DNA from: Conexibacter sp. SYSU D00693
GTDB lineage: Bacteria; Actinomycetota; Thermoleophilia; Solirubrobacterales; Solirubrobacteraceae
Direction of reading: 5' to 3'
Assembly (NCBI RefSeq): GCF_017084525.1
Contig: NZ_CP070950.1
Coordinates: forward strand, 1,240,001-1,304,000
Length of the DNA: 64,000 nt
Each line of letters opens with the position of its first letter. The stretch's first letter is position 1. The position numbers and the translations under genes were made by a program. Below, piece by piece: positions 51,709-59,353 of this stretch. The notes beneath the pieces were generated by a model. That model saw only the letters and a list, made by a program, of their open reading frames with translations. It was not told where the DNA came from and searched no databases.

Positions 51709-52533
51709 TCAGCCGCCGATCGGGAGCCCGAGGTCCTTGCCGTAGGCGCCGAACACCATCAGGCCGAGGACGATGTGGATGAGGACGAGGTTGACGACGA
51801 GCGATCGCGCGACCGCGACGCCCACCCCGGCGGGCCCGCCCTTGGCGCGCGTGCCGTAGTAGCAGGAGACCAGCGTGATGATCGTCCCGACGACCAGCAC
51901 CGAGATCAGGGCGAAGGCCTGGTCGAAGGGCGACTGGTTGCCCCAGTTGTAGCGGAAGAACGTCTCCGAGCTGACGGCCCGGACGATGACCACCGAGTTG
52001 ATGTAGGCGCCGATCGTCCCGCCCACGAGCGAGACCGCCGTCGCGATCGGCGCGAAGAGGATGGTCGCCGCCACGCGCGTCCCGACGACGTACTTCTGCA
52101 CCGAGACGCCCTCGGACTCGAAGCCGTCGAGCTCCTCGCTGACCTTCATGGCGCCGATCTCGCCCACGAGGCCGCAGCCGACCTTCGCCGCGAAGGCGTA
52201 GGCGAACATGAGCGCGGCGGTGAACCGCGCGTTCGTGACCCCCGGGACGAGGCCGATGTAGTCGGCCGCGCCGGCCGCCTTGAGGAAGTAGTAGCCGAAG
52301 CTCGTCGCGCTGAAGCCGATGGCCGCCGACATCAGCGCGATGAACCCGGTGCTGCCCCGCACGAGCAGCCCGGTCTGGCGCAGGACCTCCGAGAAGTAGC
52401 GCGCCGACTGCGGGACGGCGCGCAGCGCCCCCAGGGAGAAGACGACGAGCTCGCCGAACTCGGTGAAGGCCGTCTCGCGCGAGTGCTTGATCGGCGGTTC
52501 CGCGGGCGCGGTGTCGAGGGGACGGACGGCCAC
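51709..52533 (-). CDS. MlaE/YrbE permease, B-type
   Basis: 274 residues, about five to six helices. It has the MlaE signature region around KVGCGLVGEIGAMKVSEELD and FAPIATAVSLVGGTIGAY. It pairs with the A-type permease to form the membrane core of the Mce importer and is powered by the MceG-like ATPase (41241-42056). Three bp separate it from the A-type gene. Confidence 0.93.
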   Translation of the reverse strand: MAVRPLDTAPAEPPIKHSRETAFTEFGELVVFSLGALRAVPQSARYFSEVLRQTGLLVRGSTGFIALMSAAIGFSATSFGYYFLKAAGAADYIGLVPGVTNARFTAALMFAYAFAAKVGCGLVGEIGAMKVSEELDGFESEGVSVQKYVVGTRVAATILFAPIATAVSLVGGTIGAYINSVVIVRAVSSETFFRYNWGNQSPFDQAFALISVLVVGTIITLVSCYYGTRAKGGPAGVGVAVARSLVVNLVLIHIVLGLMVFGAYGKDLGLPIGG

Positions 52534-52536
52534 CGG

Positions 52537-53379
52537 TCAGCCTCGCAGGACGGTGACGTCCGGGAAGTTGGGCAGGAACACCGCGTTCCACAGGCAGTTG
52601 AGGATCCAGATGCCCAGGAACGTGATGAGCACGGCCTGGTTCACCGCCCGGCCGACGCCCTCGGCCCCGCCGCTGGCGTTCATGCCCTTGGCGCAGCAGA
52701 CGACGCCCACGAAGAGCCCGGTGACCATGAGACGCAAGACGAACGACGCCATGTCGGCGGGGTTGATCGTCGCCCGGGCGCTGTCGAGGTAGTCGGCCCA
52801 GCTCGCGTTCGGCAGCAGGGTCGGTGAGAGCAGGAAGATCGTGCCGATGCCGACGAAGAGCCCGAGGAGCCCGAGCAGCGGTGCCATGAGCGTCAGCGCC
52901 ACGATCCGCGGGACCACGAGCGTGCGCATCGAGTCGATGCCCAGCACGGTCAGCGCGTCGAGCTCCTCGCGGATCTTGCGGGCGCCGAGGTCGGCCGTCA
53001 TCGCGCTGCCGACGACGCCGGCGAACACCATCGCGCTCACCCAGTAGGCGGTCTCCCGCGGCCAGCCGACCACCATGCCGGCGCCCGTGCGGTCGATCGT
53101 CCCCAGCGTGCCGAGGATGCCGGCGATCAGCGTGATGACGCCGCCGACGGCGAAGAAGCCGATGGACAGCACCAGCGGTCCCGCGCAGCGCCGGGCGGTG
53201 ATGGAGCACTGGGTCAGCAGCTCCCCGCGCCAGGAGAACGGCGGCGTGCAAGCCACACGCGTGGCGCGCAGCAGGAGGGCGCCCATCTGGCCCGCGGCCT
53301 CCAGGCGGCCGTAGGCAGGCAGCCGGGGCAGGCGGTCCTCGAAGGACGCCGGCGCCGCCTTGGTGGGCAGGGACCCCAT
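52537..53379 (-). CDS. MlaE/YrbE permease, A-type
   Basis: 280 residues, helical membrane protein with MlaE motifs: GVVGSAMTADLGARKIREELDAL and PRIVALTLMAPLLGLLGLF. It is the first gene of the eight-gene permease/mce operon. The 79-bp upstream region, shared with the end of the luxR gene, holds a perfect inverted repeat (53432-53451) and an overlapping palindrome (53447-53462), both candidates for control of the importer. Confidence 0.93.
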   Translation of the reverse strand: MGSLPTKAAPASFEDRLPRLPAYGRLEAAGQMGALLLRATRVACTPPFSWRGELLTQCSITARRCAGPLVLSIGFFAVGGVITLIAGILGTLGTIDRTGAGMVVGWPRETAYWVSAMVFAGVVGSAMTADLGARKIREELDALTVLGIDSMRTLVVPRIVALTLMAPLLGLLGLFVGIGTIFLLSPTLLPNASWADYLDSARATINPADMASFVLRLMVTGLFVGVVCCAKGMNASGGAEGVGRAVNQAVLITFLGIWILNCLWNAVFLPNFPDVTVLRG

Positions 53380-53431
53380 GGGCCGAACCTCTCAACGCCG
53401 GTGTGTCGGGACAAGGCCCGGGCGGGGGAAC

Positions 53432-53451
53432 TTCACCCCCAATGGGGTGAA
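53432..53451. promoter_or_regulatory. Perfect inverted repeat before the mce operon
   Basis: TTCACCCC (53432-53439), spacer CAAT, GGGGTGAA (53444-53451). It lies 53-72 bp upstream of the first permease gene, in a place fit for an operator, for example of the adjacent GAF-LuxR regulator, or as a terminator of the luxR gene; no T-run follows. Confidence 0.5.
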
Positions 53452-53462
53452 CTTGCGTTCAC
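53447..53462. promoter_or_regulatory. Palindrome GTGAACTTGCGTTCAC before the mce operon
   Basis: Arms GTGAAC/GTTCAC are identical to the best regulon operators but the centre is TTGC instead of G-NN-C. It overlaps the right arm of the previous inverted repeat and the stop codon of the luxR gene. It may link the importer to the same TetR protein with weaker affinity. Confidence 0.5.
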
Positions 53463-54370
53463 GACACGTCGGCGCCCTGGAGCGCGGCGAGGTAGCGGCC
53501 CACCGCCTCGGCCCGGTTCGTAGCCCCCAGTTTGCGCAGCAACCGGGCCACGTGGCTCTTGACCGTCTCGGGCGAGAGGTGCAGCTCGGCGGCGATGACG
53601 CGGTTGGACCGCCCGAGCACCAGGAGCTCCATGATCTCCACCTCGCGGGAGGTCAGCTCGGCCGCCGGCCCGCCCGGCGCGGCGACGCCGGCGGGCCACG
53701 CCGCCGCCGGGGACCGCAGGTCCGAGCGCGGGAAGACCGCCCCCCACCCCAGGTCGGTCGACATCGTGACGGGCGACAGCAGCGCTTCCTGCCCCATGGC
53801 CATCGCCGACGTGGCCAGGTGGCGGAACTCCGCCGAGAGCTCGGCGAGACGCGCGCGGAGGACCGCGCGCTCGAGCGCCACGCCGATGAGGCCCGCGTAC
53901 ACCTCGACGCGCACGCGCTCCTCGAGGGCGACCTCGGGCTCGTGACGGTCGACGACCAACAAGGCGACCGTCCGGGTCTCGGGGACGATCGGCGCCAGCA
54001 CGAACTGCTCCAGGCCCAGAGCCTGCTGCAGGACGCTGGCGCCCCGGGTGCCGGTACGCCGGCCGTCGTCGGCCCGGCGCACGAGCTCGGCCTCGTCCGA
54101 GCCGGACTCGAGCGGTGTCGGGGTGGCCAGTGCCGTCCGGCGCAGCAGGTCGCACGCCTCATGGTCCACCGCGTTGCCGGCGGCGCGCAGCACGCCGTCC
54201 TCCACGGTGAGCACCACCGCGCGGTCGAAGCCGCAGAACGCGCACGCCTCGATGCTGGCCTGCGCCCGGAGCTCCGCGATGTCGCGACACGCCTGGAGCC
54301 GTCGCTGGGCCAGGACGGCCTCGGCCATGGCCCGGTTGGCGGCCTCGTCCTGCGGGCTGATCCGTGCCAC
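53459..54370 (-). CDS. GAF-domain LuxR-family transcriptional regulator
   Basis: 303 residues. A GAF-like sensory domain (about 25-180; ACAFCGFDRAVVLTVEDGVL with two Cys, then FVLAPIVPETRTVALLVVDR) and a C-terminal LuxR helix-turn-helix (about 235-297; AELTSREVEIMELLVLG then VIAAELHLSPETVKSHVARLL). It lies directly upstream of the mce operon on the same strand and is the likely activator of lipid import, sensing an unknown small molecule. Confidence 0.88.
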   Translation of the reverse strand: MARISPQDEAANRAMAEAVLAQRRLQACRDIAELRAQASIEACAFCGFDRAVVLTVEDGVLRAAGNAVDHEACDLLRRTALATPTPLESGSDEAELVRRADDGRRTGTRGASVLQQALGLEQFVLAPIVPETRTVALLVVDRHEPEVALEERVRVEVYAGLIGVALERAVLRARLAELSAEFRHLATSAMAMGQEALLSPVTMSTDLGWGAVFPRSDLRSPAAAWPAGVAAPGGPAAELTSREVEIMELLVLGRSNRVIAAELHLSPETVKSHVARLLRKLGATNRAEAVGRYLAALQGADVS

Positions 54371-54409
54371 GGCCCGACCCTACCCGGCGCGGACCGACCG
54401 TGCTGGTAG

Positions 54410-54425
54410 GTTCACGAACGTTCAC
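54410..54425. promoter_or_regulatory. Regulon operator, GTTCACGAACGTTCAC
   Basis: Right half perfect; one mismatch in the left core (CACG). It lies 25 bp before the ATG of the membrane protein at 54451 and 39 bp from the divergent luxR start. Confidence 0.62.
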
Positions 54426-54450
54426 GTCCGGTCCATCGGGAGGCCAGCTC

Positions 54451-55218
54451 ATGTACGACGCCGACCAGGTGCTGCAGCGCATCGACGACCACACCGTGAT
54501 CGTCCTGGCGCTCGGCGGCCTCGCGCTGGTGTGCAACTACGTGTTCTTCGGTGAGGCGGCAAGACTGGCCCGGCGCGACCGCTGCGTCCCCTTCCTGCTG
54601 CTGTGCTGCGCGTTCTGGTTCCCGCACGACGGCAACTACCTGCTCGACGCGCAGCTGTGGTTCGACGACTACGACCACTGGTTCCCCAAGCTCTTCTGGG
54701 TCGCCCTGGTGTTCACGTTCACGTTCGAGTGCGTGTACCTCTCCCAGACCCTGCGCTACGGACGCCGCGAGTGGGCCCCGGCGCTCACGCAGGCGCAGTT
54801 CCGGCTCTGGGTCGTGGCCACGGTCGCCCTCGGCGTGGTGCTGTGGAAGGTCGCCAAGGACGCGCTGGAGGACGACCTGTACCTCGCCGCGTTCATGGTC
54901 ACGGCGGTGTGGGCGCTGCTGTCGGGCTACCGGCTGGCGCTGCGCCGGGGCTCTCGCCGCGGGCAGTCCCCGCTGCAGTGGGGCGCCTACACGGGGATGG
55001 TCAGCTCGTACGGGGCGCTGTCGATCTTCGTCTTCGGCGGCAGCTTCGCCCGGTGGCCGTGGGTGGCGATGTGCGTCATGGCCGTCGTCGGCGGCGCCGG
55101 GCTGACGTGGTGGCTGGCGCGGGCGCCGGCGTGGGAGCCGGCGCCCGCCGCCGATCAGGCCTTCACGAGCTCGACAGGGAGCTCGTACACGCCGCGCGAG
55201 TACGCATCGCGCACGTAG
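54451..55218 (+). CDS. Polytopic membrane protein of unknown function, His/Asp-rich
   Basis: 255 residues with about six or seven helices. Between helices two and three lies a striking polar/aromatic stretch, FWFPHDGNYLLDAQLW then FDDYDHWFPKLFW, with H59, D60, D66, D72, D73, D75 and H76, and an acidic residue follows within the next helix (FTFECVYLSQ). Such clusters of His and Asp at the membrane surface could bind metal. A regulon operator precedes it. Its 3' end overlaps the P450 gene by 64 bp. The family is not recognised; the AveC-family protein at 37200 has a similarly placed aromatic/polar stretch. Confidence 0.75.
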   Translation: MYDADQVLQRIDDHTVIVLALGGLALVCNYVFFGEAARLARRDRCVPFLLLCCAFWFPHDGNYLLDAQLWFDDYDHWFPKLFWVALVFTFTFECVYLSQTLRYGRREWAPALTQAQFRLWVVATVALGVVLWKVAKDALEDDLYLAAFMVTAVWALLSGYRLALRRGSRRGQSPLQWGAYTGMVSSYGALSIFVFGGSFARWPWVAMCVMAVVGGAGLTWWLARAPAWEPAPAADQAFTSSTGSSYTPREYASRT

Positions 55219-56390
55219 CTGATCTCGCCCGCCGGCCGGATATCCTTCGTGCGCTGCAGCAGCTCCTCGAGCAGGATCTTGATCTCGAGGGCGGCGACGT
55301 GCTTGCCCAGGCAGGAATGCGGCCCGCGGCCGAAGCTCACGTGCGGGTTCGGATTGCGCGAGAGGTCGAGCTCCTCCGGCGCGTCGAAGGCCTCCGGGTC
55401 GAAGTTGCCCGCCGCGAAGAGCATGGCCACGTGATCGCCCTCGTGCAGCTCGACGCCGTGCAGCTCGACGCCGCGCGTGACCGTCCGGCACAGGTGGGTG
55501 AACGGGCTGGCGATCCGCACGAACTCCTGGGCGACCGTCATCGGCACGTCGTCGGCGCGCTCGCGCAGCCAGTCCATCTGGTCGGGCCGGCGCAGGAGCT
55601 CGTGCATCCCGTGGCCCAGCGACGTGCGGGTGCTCTCCGCGGCGCCGCTGGCCAGCAGCGCGACGTTGCCGCGCACCTCACCCTCGGGCATGCCGGCCTC
55701 CGCGATCTTCGACATGACGTTCTCGCCCGGCTCCCGACGGCGCAGGGACTCGAGCTCGAGGGCGTAGGCGTAGAGGTCGGTGATCGCCTTGCCGACCGCT
55801 TCGAAGCTCGGCGTGATCCGCGTGTCGAACGGCGCCGCGAACTGGTCGACCCAGTGGAAGAACTTGGGTCGGTCGTCCTCCGGGACGCCGAGCACGTCGC
55901 CCAGGGCCTGCATCGGCATCACGTGAGCGATCTCGTCGATGAAGTTGAAGGGCCCGTCGATCTGGAGCGCCTGCTCGACGACCTCCACGGCGTAGCGGCG
56001 GAACCGCCCCTCGAGGTCCTTGAGGACCTTCGGGGTGAACCCCTTGCTGACCACGCGGCGGTTCTCGCGGTGGCGATCGCCGTCCATCGTCAGCATCGCG
56101 GGCGCGCCGATGGCCTCGCCCAACGGGGCGAAGGCCCAGAAGTTCACGGGGCCGCGGTCGGCGGCGAAGGTCGCGGGGTCCTTGTCGATGCGCACGATGT
56201 CCTCGTGGCGACTGACCACCCAGACGCGGTCGAGCAGCAGCGGGTCCTCGAACTCGTGCAGGCACACGGGCTCGACCTCGCGCAGGTAGCGGTAGGCGTC
56301 GAGCGGCAGCCCGAACGTCGTCGGGTCGCCGTTGGCGTAGGTGTCGGGGTCCAGGACCCCGAGCTCTGCCTGGGACATCTTGGTGGCCAT
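55155..56390 (-). CDS. Cytochrome P450
   Basis: 411 residues. Heme ligand C360 in FGRGPHSCLGKH, K-helix E-F-V-R (EFVRIASPFTHLCR), and I-helix region SGAAESTRTS in which the usual acid-Thr pair is Glu-Ser-Thr. NFDPEAFDAPEELDLSRNPNPH fits the actinobacterial steroid/fatty-acid group (CYP124/125/142-like), by eye. It hydroxylates a hydrophobic compound using electrons from 3Fe-4S ferredoxin. An operator lies 54 bp upstream. It converges with a 64-bp overlap on the membrane protein gene. Confidence 0.94.
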   Translation of the reverse strand: MATKMSQAELGVLDPDTYANGDPTTFGLPLDAYRYLREVEPVCLHEFEDPLLLDRVWVVSRHEDIVRIDKDPATFAADRGPVNFWAFAPLGEAIGAPAMLTMDGDRHRENRRVVSKGFTPKVLKDLEGRFRRYAVEVVEQALQIDGPFNFIDEIAHVMPMQALGDVLGVPEDDRPKFFHWVDQFAAPFDTRITPSFEAVGKAITDLYAYALELESLRRREPGENVMSKIAEAGMPEGEVRGNVALLASGAAESTRTSLGHGMHELLRRPDQMDWLRERADDVPMTVAQEFVRIASPFTHLCRTVTRGVELHGVELHEGDHVAMLFAAGNFDPEAFDAPEELDLSRNPNPHVSFGRGPHSCLGKHVAALEIKILLEELLQRTKDIRPAGEISYVRDAYSRGVYELPVELVKA

Positions 56391-56443
56391 TGGCGGTGCG
56401 TCCTCCCTGTCGTGGGCTGCGGGAGGTCGATGCTAGCGCTTCT

Positions 56444-56459
56444 GTGAACGCTCGTTCGC
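56444..56459. promoter_or_regulatory. Regulon operator, GTGAACGCTCGTTCGC
   Basis: Perfect core, 54 bp upstream of the P450 start. Confidence 0.76.
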
Positions 56460-56492
56460 AGACCAGCAGGACGTCCCGTCCTTGCCCATCAG

Positions 56493-56508
56493 GCTAACGA
56501 TCGTTTAT
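56493..56508. promoter_or_regulatory. Regulon operator, GCTAACGATCGTTTAT
   Basis: Perfect core, 38 bp before the GTG of the first small membrane protein of the NorD2/NorQ2 operon. The centre is 49 bp from the P450 operator, so the divergent promoters are controlled separately. Confidence 0.76.
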
Positions 56509-56546
56509 CGTCGGCGCGACACCCCAGAGCGAAGGCGGAGGTCGAG

Positions 56547-56807
56547 GTGTTCGAGGAGCTGTCCCCCGATCGCGAGAAGGCGATCAAGGTCTACACCGCG
56601 CTGTCGGTGCTGTTCTTCGTCGTGATCATCGGCGCGGGGTTCGTCCTCGCCGCTGACCGCGGCTACGGCGCCGGCCCGTGGGACACCGACACGGTGCACA
56701 GCTGCTACACGCCGGGCGGGCCCCACTACGTGCCCGACAAGCCCGTCAGCGAGCAGCCGTGTCCGAGCCCGACGTCCGCCGGCCTCGTGGCCCGACAGAA
56801 GGACTGA
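56547..56807 (+). CDS. Small single-pass membrane protein with Cys pair
   Basis: 86 residues. A charged N-terminal helix (FEELSPDREKAIKVYTALS) is followed by one membrane helix (VLFFVVIIGAGFVLAA) and an outside tail containing D-R-G-Y-G-A-G-P-W-D-T-D, an H and two Cys (HSCYTPGG, EQPCPSPT) that may form a disulfide or bind metal. GTG start with GGCGGAGGTCGAG upstream. First gene of a tightly packed operon of four membrane proteins and the NorD/NorQ pair. No family recognised. Confidence 0.8.
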   Translation: MFEELSPDREKAIKVYTALSVLFFVVIIGAGFVLAADRGYGAGPWDTDTVHSCYTPGGPHYVPDKPVSEQPCPSPTSAGLVARQKD

Positions 56808-56809
56808 CG

Positions 56810-56950
56810 ATGCACCTGACGGACCTCACCGCGGCCGTGATGGCCGCGGGTGTGTGGCACGACACCTGGAAGATCGCGACCTCCGTGGCGGTCCTGTTCT
56901 TCCTGCTGTGGGCGTGGAACTGGATGATGAGCCACTTCGGGACGTTCTGA
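56810..56950 (+). CDS. 46-residue single-pass membrane protein
   Basis: 46 residues: a short N-terminus, one helix (IATSVAVLFFLLWAWNWMM) and H/W residues on both sides (GVWHDTWK, MSHFGTF). It starts 2 bp after the previous stop and its stop overlaps the next start (TGATG). The tight packing and a hydrophobic helix support a true gene despite its size. It resembles the tiny accessory subunits of respiratory or oxygenase complexes in general form only. Confidence 0.75.
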   Translation: MHLTDLTAAVMAAGVWHDTWKIATSVAVLFFLLWAWNWMMSHFGTF

Positions 56951-57159
56951 TGGCCGACGAGCACCTGCCGGCCGAGCCGCGCAACCCGATCGCCGTCGGG
57001 ACCCTGCGCCAGGAGATCCGCGAGATGCCGGTCATCCAGCGCTGGGTGGTCTACACGTCGGGCTTCTGCCTGACGTTCCTGCTCCTCCAGTGCTTCCTGG
57101 TGATGCCGATCATCCTCATCAAGTACGGCTGGGGCTACAACGTCGGAGACGGCTCCTGA
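56950..57159 (+). CDS. Small single-pass membrane protein
   Basis: 69 residues. A soluble N-terminus of ~30 residues (ADEHLPAEPRNPIAVGTLR, then QEIREMPVIQRW) precedes one long helix (FCLTFLLLQCFLVMPIILI) and a short outside end (KYGWGYNVGDGS). Coupled by TGATG to genes on both sides. Third of three consecutive one-helix proteins, pointing to a multi-subunit membrane complex with the next, larger protein. Confidence 0.78.
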   Translation: MADEHLPAEPRNPIAVGTLRQEIREMPVIQRWVVYTSGFCLTFLLLQCFLVMPIILIKYGWGYNVGDGS

Positions 57160-57872
57160 TGGCGATCGCGCTGCCTCGCCGCGAGACGCGCGTCACGTCG
57201 TCGCCCCCTCCGGGCTCCGGCGGCGAGAGCACGCTGATGAAGCGCGCTGACCGTCTGCTGTTCATCGGCATCGTGCTGGGCGGCTCGTGGATCCTGGGGC
57301 CGATCGCCATCCCGTTCCTCATCGGCGCCTGCGTGCTGATGAACCGTGCCCAGAAGCGCGGCGAGCTCTACCGGCCCTGGTCGGTGACCATCATCGGCAC
57401 GTTCGTGCTGATCGACGCGTCGGTGAACTACTTCGGCTGGGGCACCGACCTGCTCTGGTCGCACGGCACCGAGCCCATGAAGACGCTGTGGCCCGGCTAC
57501 GGCAAGCTCGTCGACGGGGCGTACTACATCGACTACAACGCGGGGCCCTACGGCGGGCTGTCCAACAACGGCGAGAAGACGCTGGAGTTCTACGGCGTCC
57601 TGGTCATGTACCCGATGCGGATCATGGCGGCCTGGGCCTTCCTGAAGATGAAGCGCTGGGGTCTGCAGATGATGATCGTGACGTCCTGGATGTACGTCGC
57701 GTTCTGGGTGGCCTACGCGTCCAACGTCTACGCCGACTTCGATGCCCGCGCCGGTGCGTCGGACTTCGGCAACCTCGGGCTCTGGTTCATCCTCGTGGTC
57801 TACGCCACGCCGTTCGTGATCATGCCGTTCCTCTACACGGTCAATCGCGAGCAGTTCGCCGACGTGCGATGA
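57159..57872 (+). CDS. Polytopic membrane protein of unknown function
   Basis: 237 residues with about five helices after a ~30-residue soluble start. Outside or interface segments are rich in aromatic and acidic residues: NYFGWGTDLLWSHGTEPMK, YGKLVDGAYYIDYNAGPYGG, NNGEKTLEFYG, SNVYADFDARAGASDFG. D/H/E residues in these loops could hold a metal or polar substrate. It is probably the main membrane subunit of the complex formed with the three small proteins before it. It overlaps the norD-like start (ATGA). I do not recognise the family; it has the size but not the visible ligand pattern of PmoC/AmoC. Confidence 0.75.
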   Translation: MAIALPRRETRVTSSPPPGSGGESTLMKRADRLLFIGIVLGGSWILGPIAIPFLIGACVLMNRAQKRGELYRPWSVTIIGTFVLIDASVNYFGWGTDLLWSHGTEPMKTLWPGYGKLVDGAYYIDYNAGPYGGLSNNGEKTLEFYGVLVMYPMRIMAAWAFLKMKRWGLQMMIVTSWMYVAFWVAYASNVYADFDARAGASDFGNLGLWFILVVYATPFVIMPFLYTVNREQFADVR

Positions 57873-59353
57873 CCGTCGCCCCGCGGGCGACCGCCGAGCG
57901 CTACGTCACGGTCCTGACGGCCGCCCTCTCGGGCGGTCGTCGCGCTCGTGGCGTGCTCGACACCGGCGTGGGCCGGACCTACCTGACGGACGGTCGCGTC
58001 GTCACCGTGCCGTTCCCGTTCGAGCTGCAGCGCCGGCCGCTCACCTGCGCCCTGGCGCTCCAGGCCTCGCCGACCAAGGAGGCCGTCGCGCAGCTGCCGT
58101 GGACCGCCTTCCGCGGCCGCCAGCAGCTCGCCCTGGCCTGGGTGGAGGGCGAGATGGCCGCTCGCTGGGCCGCCGACCGGTGGCCGGGCCTGCGGGCGCA
58201 GCTCGAGCAGGAGCTGCCCGGCCTCGACCTCGACGGCCCCGTCGTGCACGAGCCCGGCGAGCTCGCCGCGCTCGCGGCCGCGCGCGCACGCGACCTGCGG
58301 CTCGCCGACCCGCCCGCGATCCTGGGCCGGCTCCCCGCACCGCGGGTCCGCGTCGGCGGGCCGCTGCGGCGGACCTTCATCGCCACGCGGTGGTCCAGCC
58401 GCCACCGCGCCCGACGGCAGGGCTCCCTCCCGGTCCCGGTCTCGGGGCCCGGGACAGAGCCGGTGCTCGACCCCGGGGCGCCCGGCACGATCGAGGCCCT
58501 GGAGGGACGGTCGGGCCACGAGCTCGGCATCCCGTACCCCGAGTGGGACGCCACCGCGGGCCGCCACCGCCCCGACCACGTGCGGGTGCTCGAGCTCCCC
58601 TGGCCGGCCTCACGCGAGCGCCACGCCGTCGCGCCGCTGCGCGTCCGCGCCCGCCCGGCCCGCACCCTGCGGCGCGGCCAGGAGCAGGGCGACCTGGACA
58701 TCGACGCCGTCGTGCGCTGGCGCTGCGACCTGCTCGCCGGCACCGCCACCGGCGCGCCGCGCCTGCACCAGACCCTGCTCCCCGGCCGCGCCCCGATCGC
58801 GTGGGCACTGCTCGTCGACGCCTCGGCCTCGGCGAGCCTCGACGGCGGACGCCTGCTGGTCACCGCGCTCTCGCACGCCGAGTCGGTCGCCGCGGGCCTG
58901 ACCCAGGACGGCCACCACGTCGCGGTCTTCGCCTTCCGCAGCCGCGCGCGCGAGCGCGTCGAGGTGCACGTCCTCCAGCGCTTCGAGGACCGGCCGCGCC
59001 CGCTGACGCGGTCCCTGCGCCCCGGGGGCTACACGCGCATGGGCGGCGCGCTTCGCCATGTGGGTGGGCGCGTCGCCGCACAGCCGGGCACGGGCCACGT
59101 CCTGCTCTCCCTGGGCGACGCGGTGCCCTACGACGAGGGCTACGGCGGGCGCTACGCGCGAGAGGACGTCCGCCACGCCGTGCAGGAGCTGCGCGCCCGG
59201 GGCGTCACGGTCCGCCACGCGGCGCTTGCGCCGGGCGACGCGGCATCGCTCACCCAGATGTTCGGCGCTCGCGGCTGGGCCCCCGCGACGTCGCGCGACC
59301 AGATCCGGGCCCTCATCGAGGACACGATCAGCGACGTGGAGGCAGACCGTTGA
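57869..59353 (+). CDS. VWA-domain protein of the NorD/CbbO type (copy 2)
   Basis: 494 residues. The C-terminal VWA domain has a canonical metal site D317-A-S-A-S321, the Thr loop GGYTRMGGALRH, and the NorD mark GDAVPYDEGYGGRYAREDVRHAVQE. The middle has P-Y-P-E-W-D-A-T-A-G-R-H-R-P-D-H, equivalent to H-P-E-W-D-W-Q-A-G-R-Y-K-P-D-W in the NorD copy at 35487. It is shorter than copy 1 in the acidic linker. It overlaps the upstream membrane gene and the downstream norQ copy by 4 bp each, the classic NorD/NorQ pairing. Confidence 0.9.
   Translation: MTVAPRATAERYVTVLTAALSGGRRARGVLDTGVGRTYLTDGRVVTVPFPFELQRRPLTCALALQASPTKEAVAQLPWTAFRGRQQLALAWVEGEMAARWAADRWPGLRAQLEQELPGLDLDGPVVHEPGELAALAAARARDLRLADPPAILGRLPAPRVRVGGPLRRTFIATRWSSRHRARRQGSLPVPVSGPGTEPVLDPGAPGTIEALEGRSGHELGIPYPEWDATAGRHRPDHVRVLELPWPASRERHAVAPLRVRARPARTLRRGQEQGDLDIDAVVRWRCDLLAGTATGAPRLHQTLLPGRAPIAWALLVDASASASLDGGRLLVTALSHAESVAAGLTQDGHHVAVFAFRSRARERVEVHVLQRFEDRPRPLTRSLRPGGYTRMGGALRHVGGRVAAQPGTGHVLLSLGDAVPYDEGYGGRYAREDVRHAVQELRARGVTVRHAALAPGDAASLTQMFGARGWAPATSRDQIRALIEDTISDVEADR

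Noticed and set aside
43643-53395. Several long frames overlapping the mce genes on either strand
   Set aside because: Low-complexity Arg/Ala/Gly/Pro translations; the six mce genes with ATGA overlaps explain the region fully.
57159-57872. A PmoC/AmoC (copper membrane monooxygenase) subunit
   Set aside because: Size and helix count are compatible, but I cannot see the Asp-x3-His-x12-His copper ligand pattern, and no PmoA/PmoB is present.
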